Part shown: positions 30,305 through 39,555 of the stretch, piece after piece
Position numbering within the stretch: the first letter of the stretch is position 1
Layout of the letters: every line of letters begins with the position of its first letter
Assembly: GCA_027494165.1 (NCBI GenBank)
Contig: JAOSJM010000005.1
Coordinates: 744,001-808,000 of the forward strand
Origin: Acidimicrobiia bacterium
GTDB lineage: Bacteria; Actinomycetota; Acidimicrobiia; IMCC26256; JAOSJM01
DNA: 64,000 nt
Reading direction: 5' to 3'
The notes under the pieces: model-generated
Seen by the model: the letters and a program-made list of their open reading frames with translations, nothing else
What the model was told of the DNA's origin: nothing
Database searches by the model: none
Translations under genes and position numbers: made by a program

Positions 30305-31432
30305 ATGCCGGCCATGCGGCTGGCCCTGCGCGAGATCCGGCGCGCCAAGCTCCGGTTCGGGCTCCTCACGGGGGCCGTCGGGCTCCTCGTGTTCCTCATC
30401 CTGTTCCAGCAGACCCTGCTCTCCACCCTGCTGGGGTTCTTCACCGGGGCGCTGGAGCACCAGTCGGCCGAGGTCGTCGTCTACAACGACGAGGCACGGC
30501 GCAACGTCGAAGGGAGCGTCGTCACGGCGGACCAGGTGGACGCCGTCGCCGCGGTCGAGGGCGTGGCCCGGGCCGAGCCGCTCGGTGAGGGGACCTTCAC
30601 CGTCGAGGCCGACGGCGAGCTGACCGACGCCGTGCTCTTCGGCTACGTGCTCGGCGGGCCGGGGGCCCCGACCCGCCTGAGCGACGGCCGGCTCCCCGAG
30701 CGCGACGGCGAGGGCGTCGCCAGCTCCATCGACCGCGACCGCGGGTTCGACCTCGGCGACGAGGTCGTCGTCCAGCCGGGAGGCGTCCCCATCCGCATCG
30801 TGGGGCTGGCCGAGGAGAGCCGCTTCAGCGTGCTCCCGGCCGTCTTCGTCACCTACGCCACGTTCGAGGAGGCCAAGTCGGCCCGGAACCCCGACTCGGC
30901 CGGGGTGCTCCCCTCACTCGTGGCCGTGCAGCCCGCCGACGGCGTGGAGCCGGAGGCGCTGGCCGCGCGCATCACGGCCGCGGTCGAGGGCGTGGAGGCC
31001 CTCGACCGCGCGACGGCGGTGGAGGAGCTGCCCGGGGTCTCGTCGGTGAGCCAGTCGTTCTCGGTGATCCTGGCCCTGGCCTTCGTCGTCGTGGCCCTGG
31101 TCACCGGGATCTTCTTCGTGATCCTCACCGTCCAGAAGGCGACGAGCCTCGCCCTGCTGCGCGCCGTCGGAGCCGGCGCCGGATACCTGACGGCAGCGCT
31201 CCTGGTCCAGGTCGTGCTCGTCGTCCTGGGAGGCATCGGCGTCGGGACCGCGTTGCTCGGCCTCGCCGCGGCCGCCTCCGGCGCCGAGTTCCCGATCTCG
31301 GTCGAGCCGTCCGTCGTGGCCACCCGCGGGGCCGCCGTGGCCGCCCTCGCCCTGCTCGCCTCCCTCGCCGCGATCCGCCGGGTCCTGCGGATCGATCCGT
31401 TCGAGGCCACGACCAGGCCGGGAGCCACGTGA
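30305..31432 (+). CDS. FtsX/MacB-type ABC transporter permease
   Basis: 375 residues. One N-terminal membrane helix (GLLTGAVGLLVFLILFQQTL), a large extracytoplasmic domain (about residues 45-240), then three C-terminal helices including ILALAFVVVALVTGIFFVIL. The last part, ATSLALLRAVGAGAGYLTAA, is the FtsX signature that contacts the ATPase. ATG 30305 has GAGG upstream; ATG 30314 is an alternative. It overlaps the next permease by GTGA, and an ATPase gene follows, giving a MacB-like or LolCDE-like exporter. Cargo unknown. Confidence 0.82.
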   Translation: MPAMRLALREIRRAKLRFGLLTGAVGLLVFLILFQQTLLSTLLGFFTGALEHQSAEVVVYNDEARRNVEGSVVTADQVDAVAAVEGVARAEPLGEGTFTVEADGELTDAVLFGYVLGGPGAPTRLSDGRLPERDGEGVASSIDRDRGFDLGDEVVVQPGGVPIRIVGLAEESRFSVLPAVFVTYATFEEAKSARNPDSAGVLPSLVAVQPADGVEPEALAARITAAVEGVEALDRATAVEELPGVSSVSQSFSVILALAFVVVALVTGIFFVILTVQKATSLALLRAVGAGAGYLTAALLVQVVLVVLGGIGVGTALLGLAAAASGAEFPISVEPSVVATRGAAVAALALLASLAAIRRVLRIDPFEATTRPGAT

Positions 31433-32529
31433 GGCTGGCCCTGCGCGAGCTCCGGAGGGCGCCCCGCCGCTTCGTCGCCACCACCGCGGCGCTCGCCCTC
31501 ATCGTCGTGCTGCTCCTCCTGCTCGGTGGGCTCTCCGACGGGCTCTACCTCGGCTCGACCGGTGCGCTGCGCGCCCAGCGGGCCGACCTCGTCGTGTTCT
31601 CGGCCGAGGCCCGTGACTCCGCCATCCGATCGCGGATCGACGCCGAGGTCCGGGAGCAGGTCGCCGCCGCCGACGGCGTGGTGGACACCCACGGCTTCGG
31701 CGTCGCGCTCGTCGGCGCCCGCGTGCCGGGCCGCTCCGAGCTCGCCGACGCCGCGGTGCTCGGCTACGAGGGCGCCGTCTCGGGTGTCCCCGACCCCCCG
31801 CCTTCGGGGGAGGCCTGGGCCGACCGGCGGCTCGAGGCCGACGGCGTCGAGCCGGGACAGACCCTCCTCCTCGGACCGGCTCAGGTGCCGGTGGTCGTGG
31901 CCGGGTGGGTCTCCGACACCAGCTACCTCCTCCAGGGCGGCCTGTGGGTGGAGCCGGGCACCTGGCGCGAGGTGCTGTCCCGGTCACGGCCCGACGCCGC
32001 CCTGGCCGGGGGCACGTTCCAGACGGTCATGGTCGAGGTCGAGGGAGACCCCGACGTCGTGGCGGCACGCATCGACACGCAGACCGGCGGGGCGACGCGG
32101 ACGCTCACCGTCGACAAGGCCGTCCTCGCCCTGCCCGGTGTCGAGGCCCAGAACAGCACCTTCCGCCAGATCGTGGGGGTCACGTTCCTCGTGGCCGGCC
32201 TGGTGGTCGCGCTCTTCTTCGCGCTCCTCACCCTCGAACGGATCGGGCTGTACGGCGTCCTCAAGGCCGTCGGGGCGTCGACCTCGCAGCTCGCCGTGGG
32301 GCTCCTGATCCAGGCCGTGGCCGTGTCCGCGGTGGCCTACCTGCTCGGGGCGGCCGTGAGCCTCGGGGTGGCGGCGATCACCCCACCCGACATCCCCCTG
32401 AGGCTCACGGGCTCCCGGGCCGTGTTCGTGGCCGTGGGAGTGGTGGTCACCGCTGGCCTGGGGGGCGCGCTGTCGCTGCGGCGGGTGGCCCGGGTCGACC
32501 CGGCGAGCGCCATCGGGACCGCGGGTTGA
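31429..32529 (+). CDS. Second FtsX-type ABC transporter permease
   Basis: 366 residues with the same layout as its upstream partner: RFVATTAALALIVVLLLLLG near the start, an extracytoplasmic domain, then FLVAGLVVALFFALLTLERI and IGLYGVLKAVGASTSQLAVG. Starts at GTG 31429 overlapping the previous stop. The two permeases are clearly different, so a heterodimer with the following ATPase is likely. Confidence 0.82.
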   Translation: MRLALRELRRAPRRFVATTAALALIVVLLLLLGGLSDGLYLGSTGALRAQRADLVVFSAEARDSAIRSRIDAEVREQVAAADGVVDTHGFGVALVGARVPGRSELADAAVLGYEGAVSGVPDPPPSGEAWADRRLEADGVEPGQTLLLGPAQVPVVVAGWVSDTSYLLQGGLWVEPGTWREVLSRSRPDAALAGGTFQTVMVEVEGDPDVVAARIDTQTGGATRTLTVDKAVLALPGVEAQNSTFRQIVGVTFLVAGLVVALFFALLTLERIGLYGVLKAVGASTSQLAVGLLIQAVAVSAVAYLLGAAVSLGVAAITPPDIPLRLTGSRAVFVAVGVVVTAGLGGALSLRRVARVDPASAIGTAG

Positions 32530-32549
32530 GCGAGGAGGGAACGACGACC

Positions 32550-33217
32550 GTGCCCGCCCTCGAGCTGCGCGACGTGCGCAAGGTGTACCGGTCCGGCGAC
32601 GCGGAGGTCGTCGCCCTCGACCACGCCACGCTCACGGTCGCCGACGACGAGATCGTGGCCCTCGTCGGGCCGTCGGGCTCGGGCAAGACCACCCTCCTGT
32701 CGATCGCGGGCGGGCTGCTGTCCCCCACCTCGGGCACCGTCGTCGTACGGGGCGAGGACGTGACGGGCTACTCGGCCCGTGAGCTCACCCGTTTCCGCCG
32801 CGAGCAGGTGGGCTTCGTGTTCCAGCAGGTCAACCTGGTCCCGTTCCTCACCGCCCGCGAGAACCTCCTGGTGGCGGCGGAGCTGGCGGGCCGGGGGACG
32901 GTGGCCGGGCCCGGGCCGATCTCCTGCTCGAGGAGCTGGGGCTGGCCCACCGGGCCGGCAACCTCCCCGGCCAGCTCTCGGGCGGCGAGCGTCAGCGGGT
33001 GGCGATCGGGCGGGCGCTCATGAACGAGCCCGGGCTGGTGCTCGTCGACGAGCCGACCTCGGCCCTCGACACCCGGCTCGGCGAGCAGGTGATGGAGCTG
33101 GTGGTCTCGGAGGTGAAGGGCCGCGGGACCGCCGCGGTCGTCGTGACCCACGACACCCGCATGACCCCCTTCTGCGACCGGACCGTCGAGATCATCGACG
33201 GTCACCTCCGGGCCTGA
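32550..33217 (+). CDS. ABC transporter ATPase (LolD/MacB type), one frameshift
   Basis: About 222 residues after correction. GTG 32550 follows GAGGAGGGA. Walker A is VGPSGSGKTTLLSIAGGLL, Q-loop QVGFVFQQVNLVPFLTAREN, signature LSGGERQRVAIGRAL, Walker B GLVLVDEPTSALDTRLG and the H-loop VVVTHDTRM. Between 32,895 and 32,930 the frame changes by one base, between AELAGRG and ADLLLEELGLAHRAG. All nucleotide-binding motifs are present, so it should energise the two permeases upstream. Confidence 0.82.
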
Positions 33218-33227
33218 CCCTTGCGTC

Positions 33228-33329
33228 GGGACGTGGAAGGCCCCTCCCGGGGCCGGATCCGTCCCAACCCGACACCGGGTGCCCGCGTCCGGGACGTGGG
33301 AGGCCCCTCCAGGGGCCGGATCCGTCCCA
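33228..33329. repeat. Two copies of palindromic repeat family R2
   Basis: Copies at 33228-33266 and 33291-33329 (period 63), nearly identical. Outer arms GGGACG and CGTCCC, inner arms GGCCCCT and GGGGCC, with GGATC before the right outer arm. They lie between the end of the ABC operon and the convergent end of ilvC. Confidence 0.85.
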
Positions 33330-33431
33330 ATGCCGGGTGAGCCGGCGGGAGGCGCGCCCGGGACCGCGACCGCTGCCCGTCAGCCGCCCGAGACGTCGCG
33401 GGGCGGGCCTTGCCGGCGCCGATCCAGGGCA

Positions 33432-34406
33432 TCATCGCCCGGAGGCGCTCCCCACCTCCTCGATGGGGTGACGGGCCGCGTCCCGGCGCAGCGCGTTGAA
33501 CACGGGCCGGCCGGCCTGGTTCTCCAGGATCCACTCCCGGGCGAACTCCCCGCTGCGGATCTCGCCGAGGATCTCGCGCATCTCCTCCCGGGTCTCGTCG
33601 GTCACGATCCGGGGGCCCCGGGTCATGTCGCCGTACTCGGCCGTGTCGGAGATCGAGTAGCGCATGTTGGCGATGCCGCCCTCGTAGATGAGGTCGACGA
33701 TGAGCTTCACCTCGTGGAGGGTCTCGAAGTAGGCGGACTCGGGCTGGTACCCGGCCTCGACGAGCGTCTCGAAGCTCGCCCGGATCAGCTCGGTGAGCCC
33801 CCCACAGAGGACGACCTGCTCGCCGAACAGGTCGGTCTCGGTCTCCTCCTCGAACGTCGTGTCGAGCACACCCGCCCGGGTCGCCCCGATGGCCCGGGCG
33901 TAGGCGAGGGCGGTCTCCCGGGCCTTCCCGGTCTCGTCGGCGTGCACCGCCACCAGGGCGGGGACGCCGCCCCCCTCCTCGAAGGTCCGGCGCACGAGGT
34001 GGCCGGGGCCCTTCGGGGCGATCATCCACACGTCGACACCCTTGGGCGGCCGGATCTGGCCGAAGTGGATGTTGAAGCCGTGGGCGAAGGCGAGCGAGTC
34101 GCGCTCCTCGAGGTTGGGCTCGATGCACTCGTGGTACACCCGGGCCTGCTCGGTGTCGGGCAGGAGCACCATGATGACGTCGGCCTCCTGGCAGGCCTGC
34201 TCGATCGTCGTGACCCGCAGCCCGGCGGCCTCGGCCTTCGACCACGAGGCCGAGCCCTCGCGCAGCCCGACCCGGACGTCGATCCCGGACTCCGAGAGGT
34301 TCAGCGCGTGCGCGTGGCCCTGGGAGCCGTACCCCAGGACCGCCACCCTGCGCCCCTGCATGAGGGCGAGGTCGGCGTCGGCGTCGTAGTAGATCGTGGC
34401 GGGCAC
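33432..34406 (-). CDS. ilvC: Ketol-acid reductoisomerase (class I), C-terminus shifted
   Basis: Isomerizes and reduces acetolactate with NADPH, second step of Val/Ile synthesis. GTG 34406 follows GAGGAG. Motifs: [18 protein letters not shown], the nucleotide-binding [72 protein letters not shown] and the metal-site [10 protein letters not shown]. The annotated frame stops at 33432 after [12 protein letters not shown]. With one more G in GTGGGGAG near 33450 it reads [20 protein letters not shown], the usual ending, so the true stop lies beyond 33432, probably near 33,380. Third gene of ilvB-ilvN-ilvC. Confidence 0.92.
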   Translation of the reverse strand: MPATIYYDADADLALMQGRRVAVLGYGSQGHAHALNLSESGIDVRVGLREGSASWSKAEAAGLRVTTIEQACQEADVIMVLLPDTEQARVYHECIEPNLEERDSLAFAHGFNIHFGQIRPPKGVDVWMIAPKGPGHLVRRTFEEGGGVPALVAVHADETGKARETALAYARAIGATRAGVLDTTFEEETETDLFGEQVVLCGGLTELIRASFETLVEAGYQPESAYFETLHEVKLIVDLIYEGGIANMRYSISDTAEYGDMTRGPRIVTDETREEMREILGEIRSGEFAREWILENQAGRPVFNALRRDAARHPIEEVGSASGR

Positions 34407-34573
34407 GGCGGGCTGCTCCTCGGTGAGACGACCTGGTGGGGCGGCGACTGCGGCGCCCACCCGGCGCGCGGGCGGTCAGGGACGATCGTACGCCCGGACC
34501 CCGGCACGAGGCGACCCGCCGGGCCCGGCCCACGGGGCCCGCCGGGAGCCCCTCGCCGGGGGCCGGGCGCGGC

Positions 34574-35107
34574 TCAGGCGCCCCGGGACTTGACGGCGCG
34601 GAGGCGGGCCGGCCGGCGCGCCAGCTTGGGCAGGGCGATCCGGCCGGTCCGCTGGAGCTCGACGATCCCGAACGGGGCGAGGAGGTCGGTCATGGCGTCG
34701 AGCTTGTCGGGAGGACCCCCCACCATGAGCGTGATCGCCTCGAAGCCGACGTCGAGGATCTTGGCCTCGAAGATCGACGCCAGCTCGGTGACGTGCGAGC
34801 GCAGCTCGGGGGTGGCCTTCACCGTGACGAGCATCAGCTCGCGCTCCACCGAGTGCTCGGGAGCCAGCTCGACGATCTTCACCACCGGGATCAGCTTGTT
34901 GAGCTGCTTGGTGATCTGCTCGAGCGGGGCCGACTCCACGTCGACCACGATGGTCATGCGGCTGAGCCGCTCGTCCTCGGTGGGGCTCACCGCCAGCGAG
35001 AAGATGTTGTACCCGCGCCGGGAGAACAGGCCCGCGATGCGGGCGAGCACGCCCGGCCGGTTCTGGACGAGGACGGTGAGGATGTGGTGCCGGTTCGACT
35101 CGGCCAT
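34574..35107 (-). CDS. ilvN: Acetolactate synthase small (regulatory) subunit
   Basis: 177 residues. N-terminal ACT domain, RHHILTVLVQNRPGVLARIA and GLFSRRGYNIFSLAVSPTED, followed by the second half-domain with SHVTELASIFEAKILDVG and ITLMVGGPPDKLDAM. It gives the holoenzyme valine feedback control. ATG 35107 overlaps the ilvB stop by one base (TGATG). 167 bases separate it from ilvC. Confidence 0.93.
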   Translation of the reverse strand: MAESNRHHILTVLVQNRPGVLARIAGLFSRRGYNIFSLAVSPTEDERLSRMTIVVDVESAPLEQITKQLNKLIPVVKIVELAPEHSVERELMLVTVKATPELRSHVTELASIFEAKILDVGFEAITLMVGGPPDKLDAMTDLLAPFGIVELQRTGRIALPKLARRPARLRAVKSRGA

Positions 35108-36828
35108 CAGTGACCGCCCTCCCCCTGCCAGGGGCCGAGGATGATGTCGTCGTTCGATCCCCCGGCCGGGACCATCGGGTACACCTTCTCCCGGAAGTCG
35201 ACCCGGAACTCGATCACGACCGGCCGGTCGTCGACCTCGTTGGCCTTCTCGACGGCCGGGACCACGTCCTCGGGCGTGTCGACCCGCAGCGCGACGCAAC
35301 CCATGGCCTCGGCCCACTTCACGTAGTCGGGCAGGTCCGGGGAGAGGTAGACCTCGCTGTAGCGCTCCTCGTAGAAGAGCTCCTGCCACTGGCGCACCAT
35401 GCCCAGGTACGCGTTGTTGAGGATGGCCACCTTCACGGGGATCCGCTCCGCCGTGGCCGTCACCAGCTCCTGGGCGGTCATCTGGAAGCAGCCGTCACCG
35501 TCGATCGCCCACACGGTCCGCTCGGGCTTGCCGACCTTGGCGCCGATCGCGGCCGGTACGGCGAACCCCATCGTGCCGAGGCCTCCCGAGTTGATCCACG
35601 TGTAGGGGTGGTTGAAGCGCCAGTACTGGCTGGACCACATCTGGTGCTGGCCGACGCCCGACACGACGATCGTGTCGTCGGGGCTGTGGTCGCGCAGGGC
35701 CTCGATGCAGTACTGCGGCTTGAGCGGCCCGCCGTCGGGCTGGTCGTAGCGGAGCGGGTGGCGCCGCTGCCACTCGCGGACCTGCTCGATCCAGGGGCCG
35801 ATGTCGGGGGCGTCACGCTTCTGGCGCTCGGCCCGGACCGCCTTCACCAGCTCCTCGACGACGAGACGGCAGTCACCCACGATCGGCACGTCGGGCCGGC
35901 GGACCTTTCCGAGCTCGGCCGGGTCGATGTCGACGTGGATCACCTTCGCCTCGGGCGCGAAGGCGCCGACCTTGCCGGTGACGCGGTCGTCGAAGCGGGC
36001 CCCCAGGGTGACGAGCAGGTCGGCCCGCTGGAGGGCCGTGACCGCCGTGTAGTTGCCGTGCATGCCCGGCATCCCGAGCGCCAGCGGGTGGTCGTCGGGG
36101 AACGCGCCCCGGGCCATGAGCGTCGTCACCACCGGGATCCCGGTGAGCTCCACGAGCTCCCGCACGGCCTCGGAGGCCCGGGCCTTGAGGATCCCACCAC
36201 CGGCGTAGACGACGGGGCGGCGGGACTCCATGATGAGCCGGGCCGCGTCGCGGATCTGCTTGACGTGGCCCTTCGACGCCGGCTTGTAGCCCGGCATGTC
36301 GACCCGCTCCGGCCAGTACCAGTCCATGGCCTGGTTGGAGACGTCCTTGGGCACGTCGACGAGGACCGGCCCGGGCCGCCCGGTGGTGGCCACGTGGAAG
36401 GCCTCCCGGACCACCTGGGGGATCTCCTGGGCGTCGGACACCAGCCAGTTGTGCTTCGTGACCGGCATGGTGATGCCGGTGGTGTCGGCCTCCTGGAAGG
36501 CGTCGGAGCCGATGGCCGAGTAGGCGACCTGCCCCGTGATCACGACGAGGGGGACCGAGTCCATGTAGGCGTCGCAGAGCGGGGTCACGATGTTCGTGGC
36601 CGCCGGCCCGCTCGTGACCATGGCGACGCCGGGACGCCCCGTGGCGTGGGCGTACCCCTCGGCCATGTGGCCCGCCCCCTGCTCGTGGCGCACGAGGACG
36701 TGCCGGATGGACGACTCGATGAGGGGGTCGTAGACGGGCAGGATCGCCCCGCCCGGGAGGCCGAACATGACCTCCACCCCCTCGTGCTCGAGGCTCTTGA
36801 TGAGGGCCTGGGCCCCGGTCAGCTTCAT
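35107..36828 (-). CDS. ilvB: Acetolactate synthase large subunit
   Basis: ThDP/FAD enzyme for the first step of Val, Leu and Ile synthesis; 573 residues with an intact frame. Motifs: [37 protein letters not shown] with the ThDP-activating Glu, [50 protein letters not shown], and the metal/ThDP region [18 protein letters not shown] with [17 protein letters not shown]. Preceded by a leader peptide and a hairpin-plus-U terminator, so transcription is expected to be controlled by attenuation. Confidence 0.96.
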   Translation of the reverse strand: MKLTGAQALIKSLEHEGVEVMFGLPGGAILPVYDPLIESSIRHVLVRHEQGAGHMAEGYAHATGRPGVAMVTSGPAATNIVTPLCDAYMDSVPLVVITGQVAYSAIGSDAFQEADTTGITMPVTKHNWLVSDAQEIPQVVREAFHVATTGRPGPVLVDVPKDVSNQAMDWYWPERVDMPGYKPASKGHVKQIRDAARLIMESRRPVVYAGGGILKARASEAVRELVELTGIPVVTTLMARGAFPDDHPLALGMPGMHGNYTAVTALQRADLLVTLGARFDDRVTGKVGAFAPEAKVIHVDIDPAELGKVRRPDVPIVGDCRLVVEELVKAVRAERQKRDAPDIGPWIEQVREWQRRHPLRYDQPDGGPLKPQYCIEALRDHSPDDTIVVSGVGQHQMWSSQYWRFNHPYTWINSGGLGTMGFAVPAAIGAKVGKPERTVWAIDGDGCFQMTAQELVTATAERIPVKVAILNNAYLGMVRQWQELFYEERYSEVYLSPDLPDYVKWAEAMGCVALRVDTPEDVVPAVEKANEVDDRPVVIEFRVDFREKVYPMVPAGGSNDDIILGPWQGEGGH

Positions 36829-36884
36829 CCTGGCTCCAGTGTCGGGTTCCTCGGGTACCTCGGGGCGATCCGTCCCCGGGTATG

Positions 36885-36909
36885 AAAAACCCCTCGCTTC
36901 AGCGAGGGG
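36885..36909 (-). terminator. Attenuator-type terminator in the ilvB leader
   Basis: Read on the minus strand: CCCCTCGCT, GA, AGCGAGGGG, then TTTTT. A perfect 9-bp stem with a U-tract, 57 bases before the ilvB ATG and 34 bases after the leader-peptide stop. An upstream hairpin (CGCACGG and CCGTGCG, about 36916-36942) could act as the competing pause structure. It is the best intrinsic terminator in the window and lies before, not after, a gene. Confidence 0.8.
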
Positions 36910-36942
36910 CGGTGGCGCACGGGCGCGTCGGGGCGCCGTGCG

Positions 36943-36981
36943 CTAGGTGACTACGAGGACGGTGGCGAGGAGACACGTCAT
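36943..36981 (-). CDS. ilv leader peptide, 12 residues (MTCLLATVLVVT)
   Basis: ATG at 36981 down to TAG at 36943 encodes Met-Thr-Cys-Leu-Leu-Ala-Thr-Val-Leu-Val-Val-Thr. Six of 12 residues are Leu or Val, plus two Thr besides the last, as expected for a peptide whose translation senses branched-chain aminoacyl-tRNA. It ends just before the hairpin region and terminator upstream of ilvB. No strong ribosome-binding site is visible. Too short for routine gene calling; support comes from composition and position. Confidence 0.7.
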   Translation of the reverse strand: MTCLLATVLVVT

Positions 36982-37127
36982 CGCCGACCATTGTGAACGA
37001 TCGGCGCCGCCGGCGCAAACGAAGGTGGGGGCCGCCGTCCGTGCGCACGACCGCCCGGTCGCCCACCCGATGACCCCGAACCCTCAAGTCCCCTCACCGG
37101 TCGGCCGATCTGACCGTATTGGACCGG

Positions 37128-38499
37128 ATGACGCGCCGCGCGGTTCGGCACGGAGGCGACGTGGGCGAGCGCATCGACGAGCTTCGGGCGAGCTTCTCCT
37201 GGCTCGACCAGGACCGGACCCTGCGCGGGGGCCCGTCGATCACGTCCCTGGCCCTGTGGACCGCGAGCCTCGTCGCCTGGTCCGTCGCCGGGGTCGCCTA
37301 CCTGACCCAGCACCTCGCGCCCGGCCTCGCCCTCCACTGGCGCATCGGCCTCCAGTTCCTCTCCCTCGCGCTCGTCGGGACCCCCGTGGGCTGGCTCAAG
37401 GTCGGCCGTCCGGTGGTGGAGGCCCTCCAGGCGGAGCGGGCGTCGGTCGAGGAGCGTGAGCGCCACCTGGCGACGGTCTCGCGACGCCACGAGTTCGACG
37501 GCCGGCTGAACCGGGCCCTGGAGATGGCGGACACCGAGACCGGCGCCCTGCGCGTGGTGGAGCGGGCGCTGCGCGCCGTCGACCCCGAGGCCCCCTTCGA
37601 GTTCCTCCTCGCCGACTCCAGCCGGGCCCACCTCCAGGAGGCGGTGGAGTGGGGGCCCGACGGGAGCGGACCTCGATGCCCCCGCCGAGTCGCCGTGGCG
37701 GTGCACCGCCGTCCGGCGGGGCCAGATCCAGGTCTTCGCGGACAGCGACGAGCTCGACGCCTGCCCGATGCTCGCCGACCGTCCCTCCGGGCGCTGCTCC
37801 GCGGTCTGCGTGCCGGTGACGATCATGGGACGGCCGGTCGGGGTGCTCCACAGCACCGCGCCCCCCGGGCAGCCCCCCGAGCCGGACCGCGTGTCGCAGC
37901 TCTCGGCCGTCGCCACCCAGGCCGGAGCCCGCATCGGGATGCTCCGGGCCATGCAGCGGACCCAGCTCCAGGCGTCCGCCGACCCCCTCACCGGGCTCCT
38001 GAACCGCCGCAGCCTGGAGAACCAGGTCCGCGGCCTGCTCGCCCAGGAGATCCCGTTCTCGGTGGCGATGGCGGACCTCGACCACTTCAAGGCGCTCAAC
38101 GACACCTTCGGCCACCAGACCGGCGACCGGGCCCTCCGGCTGTTCGCCCGAACCCTCGAGCGCACCGTCCGCTCCGACGACCTCATCGGTCGGATCGGCG
38201 GCGAGGAGTTCGTCGTCGTGTTCCCGCGTTGCGCACTCGACGAGGCGGTGGCGGTCGTGGAGCGGGCGCGCGAGCAGCTCGTCCTGGCGGTCGCGACCGG
38301 CGACGTCCCCGCCTTCACCTCGAGCTACGGCGTCGTCGGGGCCGACCCCGACCGCACCTTCGAGGAGCTGCTGCGCGACGCCGACGAGGCGCTCCTCGAG
38401 GCCAAGCGCGCCGGCCGGAACCGGGTCGTCGTCGCCGGCACGTTCCCGCGCTCCGGCGCCGACGAGCTCGCGGCCCATCCGGTCCCGACGACCGACTGA
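37128..38499 (+). CDS. Diguanylate cyclase (GGDEF) with membrane and GAF-like regions, one frameshift
   Basis: About 457 residues after correction. The first part has two hydrophobic stretches (SLALWTASLVAWSVAGVAYL; LHWRIGLQFLSLALVG) and a coiled segment; a GAF-like domain follows (CSAVCVPVTIMGRPVGVLHS), then GGDEF: DPLTGLLNRRSLENQV, VAMADLDHFKALNDTFGHQT and the active loop GRIGGEEFVVVFPRC. Near 37,668 one base is missing between AVEWGPDG and DLDAPAESPWRC. Start uncertain: TTG 37119, ATG 37128 or GTG 37161. Divergent from ilvB. Confidence 0.82.
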
Positions 38500-38521
38500 C
38501 CCGGGACACACCTCATCGGGC

Positions 38522-38699
38522 TCTCGGGTGCCGATACCCCCGCTGAGCGACGGTAGCGACACCCGGATCGCACCTCATCGCCTCTCGGGTGCCGATACCC
38601 CGCTGAGCGACGGTAGAGACACCCGGGTCGCAGATCTGGCGGAGTTCCCGCCGTCTCGGGTGCCGATACCCCCGCCCAGCGACGGTAGAGACACCCGGG
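38522..38699. repeat. Three copies of palindromic repeat family R1
   Basis: Copies at about 38522-38566, 38582-38627 and 38654-38699, between the convergent ends of a GGDEF gene and an Fpg/Nei gene. Here the variant is TCTCGGGTGCCGATACC, CCGCTGAGCGACGGT and GACACCCGG. The 60- and 72-base spacing differs from the strict 61-62 elsewhere. Confidence 0.9.
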
Positions 38700-38739
38700 A
38701 CGCCGGTGGACGCTCCAGCCGGGCGGGGTCCCGGACTCC

Positions 38740-39528
38740 TCAGCGCTGGTGGGCCGGGCAGGAGAAGGTCGTCCGCCCGCCGATCGTGCGCCGCTCGAGC
38801 GCCGCACCGTCGCGGGGGCATCGGCCCCCGCGCACCCGAGCCTCCATCAGGTCACCGGTGTGCGAGCCTCCGCGACGGCCCAGCTCGCGCAGCGTCCCCC
38901 GCAGCGCCGCGAGGAGCCGCCTGCGGAGGTCGCCGTCCACCGAAGCGGCCCGGCGGGCGGGGTCGAGCCCGGCCCGCCAGAGCGCCTCGTCGACGAGGAG
39001 GTTGCCGAGCCCGGCGATCCGGGCCTGGTCGAGGAGCGCGGCCTTGAGCGGAGCACGGGACCCGTGGAGCGCCCGGGCGAGGTCGCCGGCGCGCAGCGAG
39101 AGGGCGTCGACCCCGAGACGCTCCTCGTCGGGGTCGAGCTCGGCCCCGCCGAGGCGGCGCGGGTCGCTGACGACCATCCGGCTCGCCCGGCCGAGGTGGA
39201 GCGTGAGCCGGTCCCAGACCGGGTCGGCCCTCCGGCTCGTGTAGAGGAGTCGGTCCTGGGCCGCCCGCCCGTCGACGAAGACCCGCCCGGTCATCCCGAA
39301 GTGGAGGCCCAGCACCGGTCCGCCCCGGCTCGTGTCGAGCAGGAGGAGCTTGCCTCGCCGGCGGGCCGCCACGAAGCGGCGGCCCACGAGCGCGTCGGCG
39401 AGTCCTCCCGGCGTGAGGCCCCGCTTCAGGTACCAGGCGTCGGGTGCGTCGACGGCGGTGACCGTCCGGTGGAGGGCTCCTCGCTCCAGGAGGAGCCGGG
39501 AGGCCTCGACCTCGAGGATCTCGGGCAC
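38740..39528 (-). CDS. Fpg/Nei family DNA glycosylase with altered zinc finger
   Basis: 262 residues, normal length. Starts MPEILEVEASR; the Pro2 nucleophile and Glu3 follow the Met as in all Fpg/Nei enzymes. The helix-two-turn-helix DNA-binding part is LKAALLDQARIAGLGNLLVD with EALWRAGLDP. The C-terminal zinc finger reads CPRD-x16-CPAH, where canonical enzymes have CxxC-x16-CxxC, so Asp and His replace two cysteines; both can ligate zinc. Base-excision repair of oxidized bases is expected. Lies 27 bases downstream of ilvD on the same strand. Confidence 0.85.
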   Translation of the reverse strand: MPEILEVEASRLLLERGALHRTVTAVDAPDAWYLKRGLTPGGLADALVGRRFVAARRRGKLLLLDTSRGGPVLGLHFGMTGRVFVDGRAAQDRLLYTSRRADPVWDRLTLHLGRASRMVVSDPRRLGGAELDPDEERLGVDALSLRAGDLARALHGSRAPLKAALLDQARIAGLGNLLVDEALWRAGLDPARRAASVDGDLRRRLLAALRGTLRELGRRGGSHTGDLMEARVRGGRCPRDGAALERRTIGGRTTFSCPAHQR

Positions 39529-39555
39529 GGCGACCGTCTCGGCTCGACGCGAGGT

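Noticed and set aside
33202-33450. C-terminal extension of ilvC through the R2 repeats to a stop at 33202
   Set aside because: The extended residues come from repeat DNA; known enzymes end soon after MMPW, so a second indel near 33,380 is more likely.
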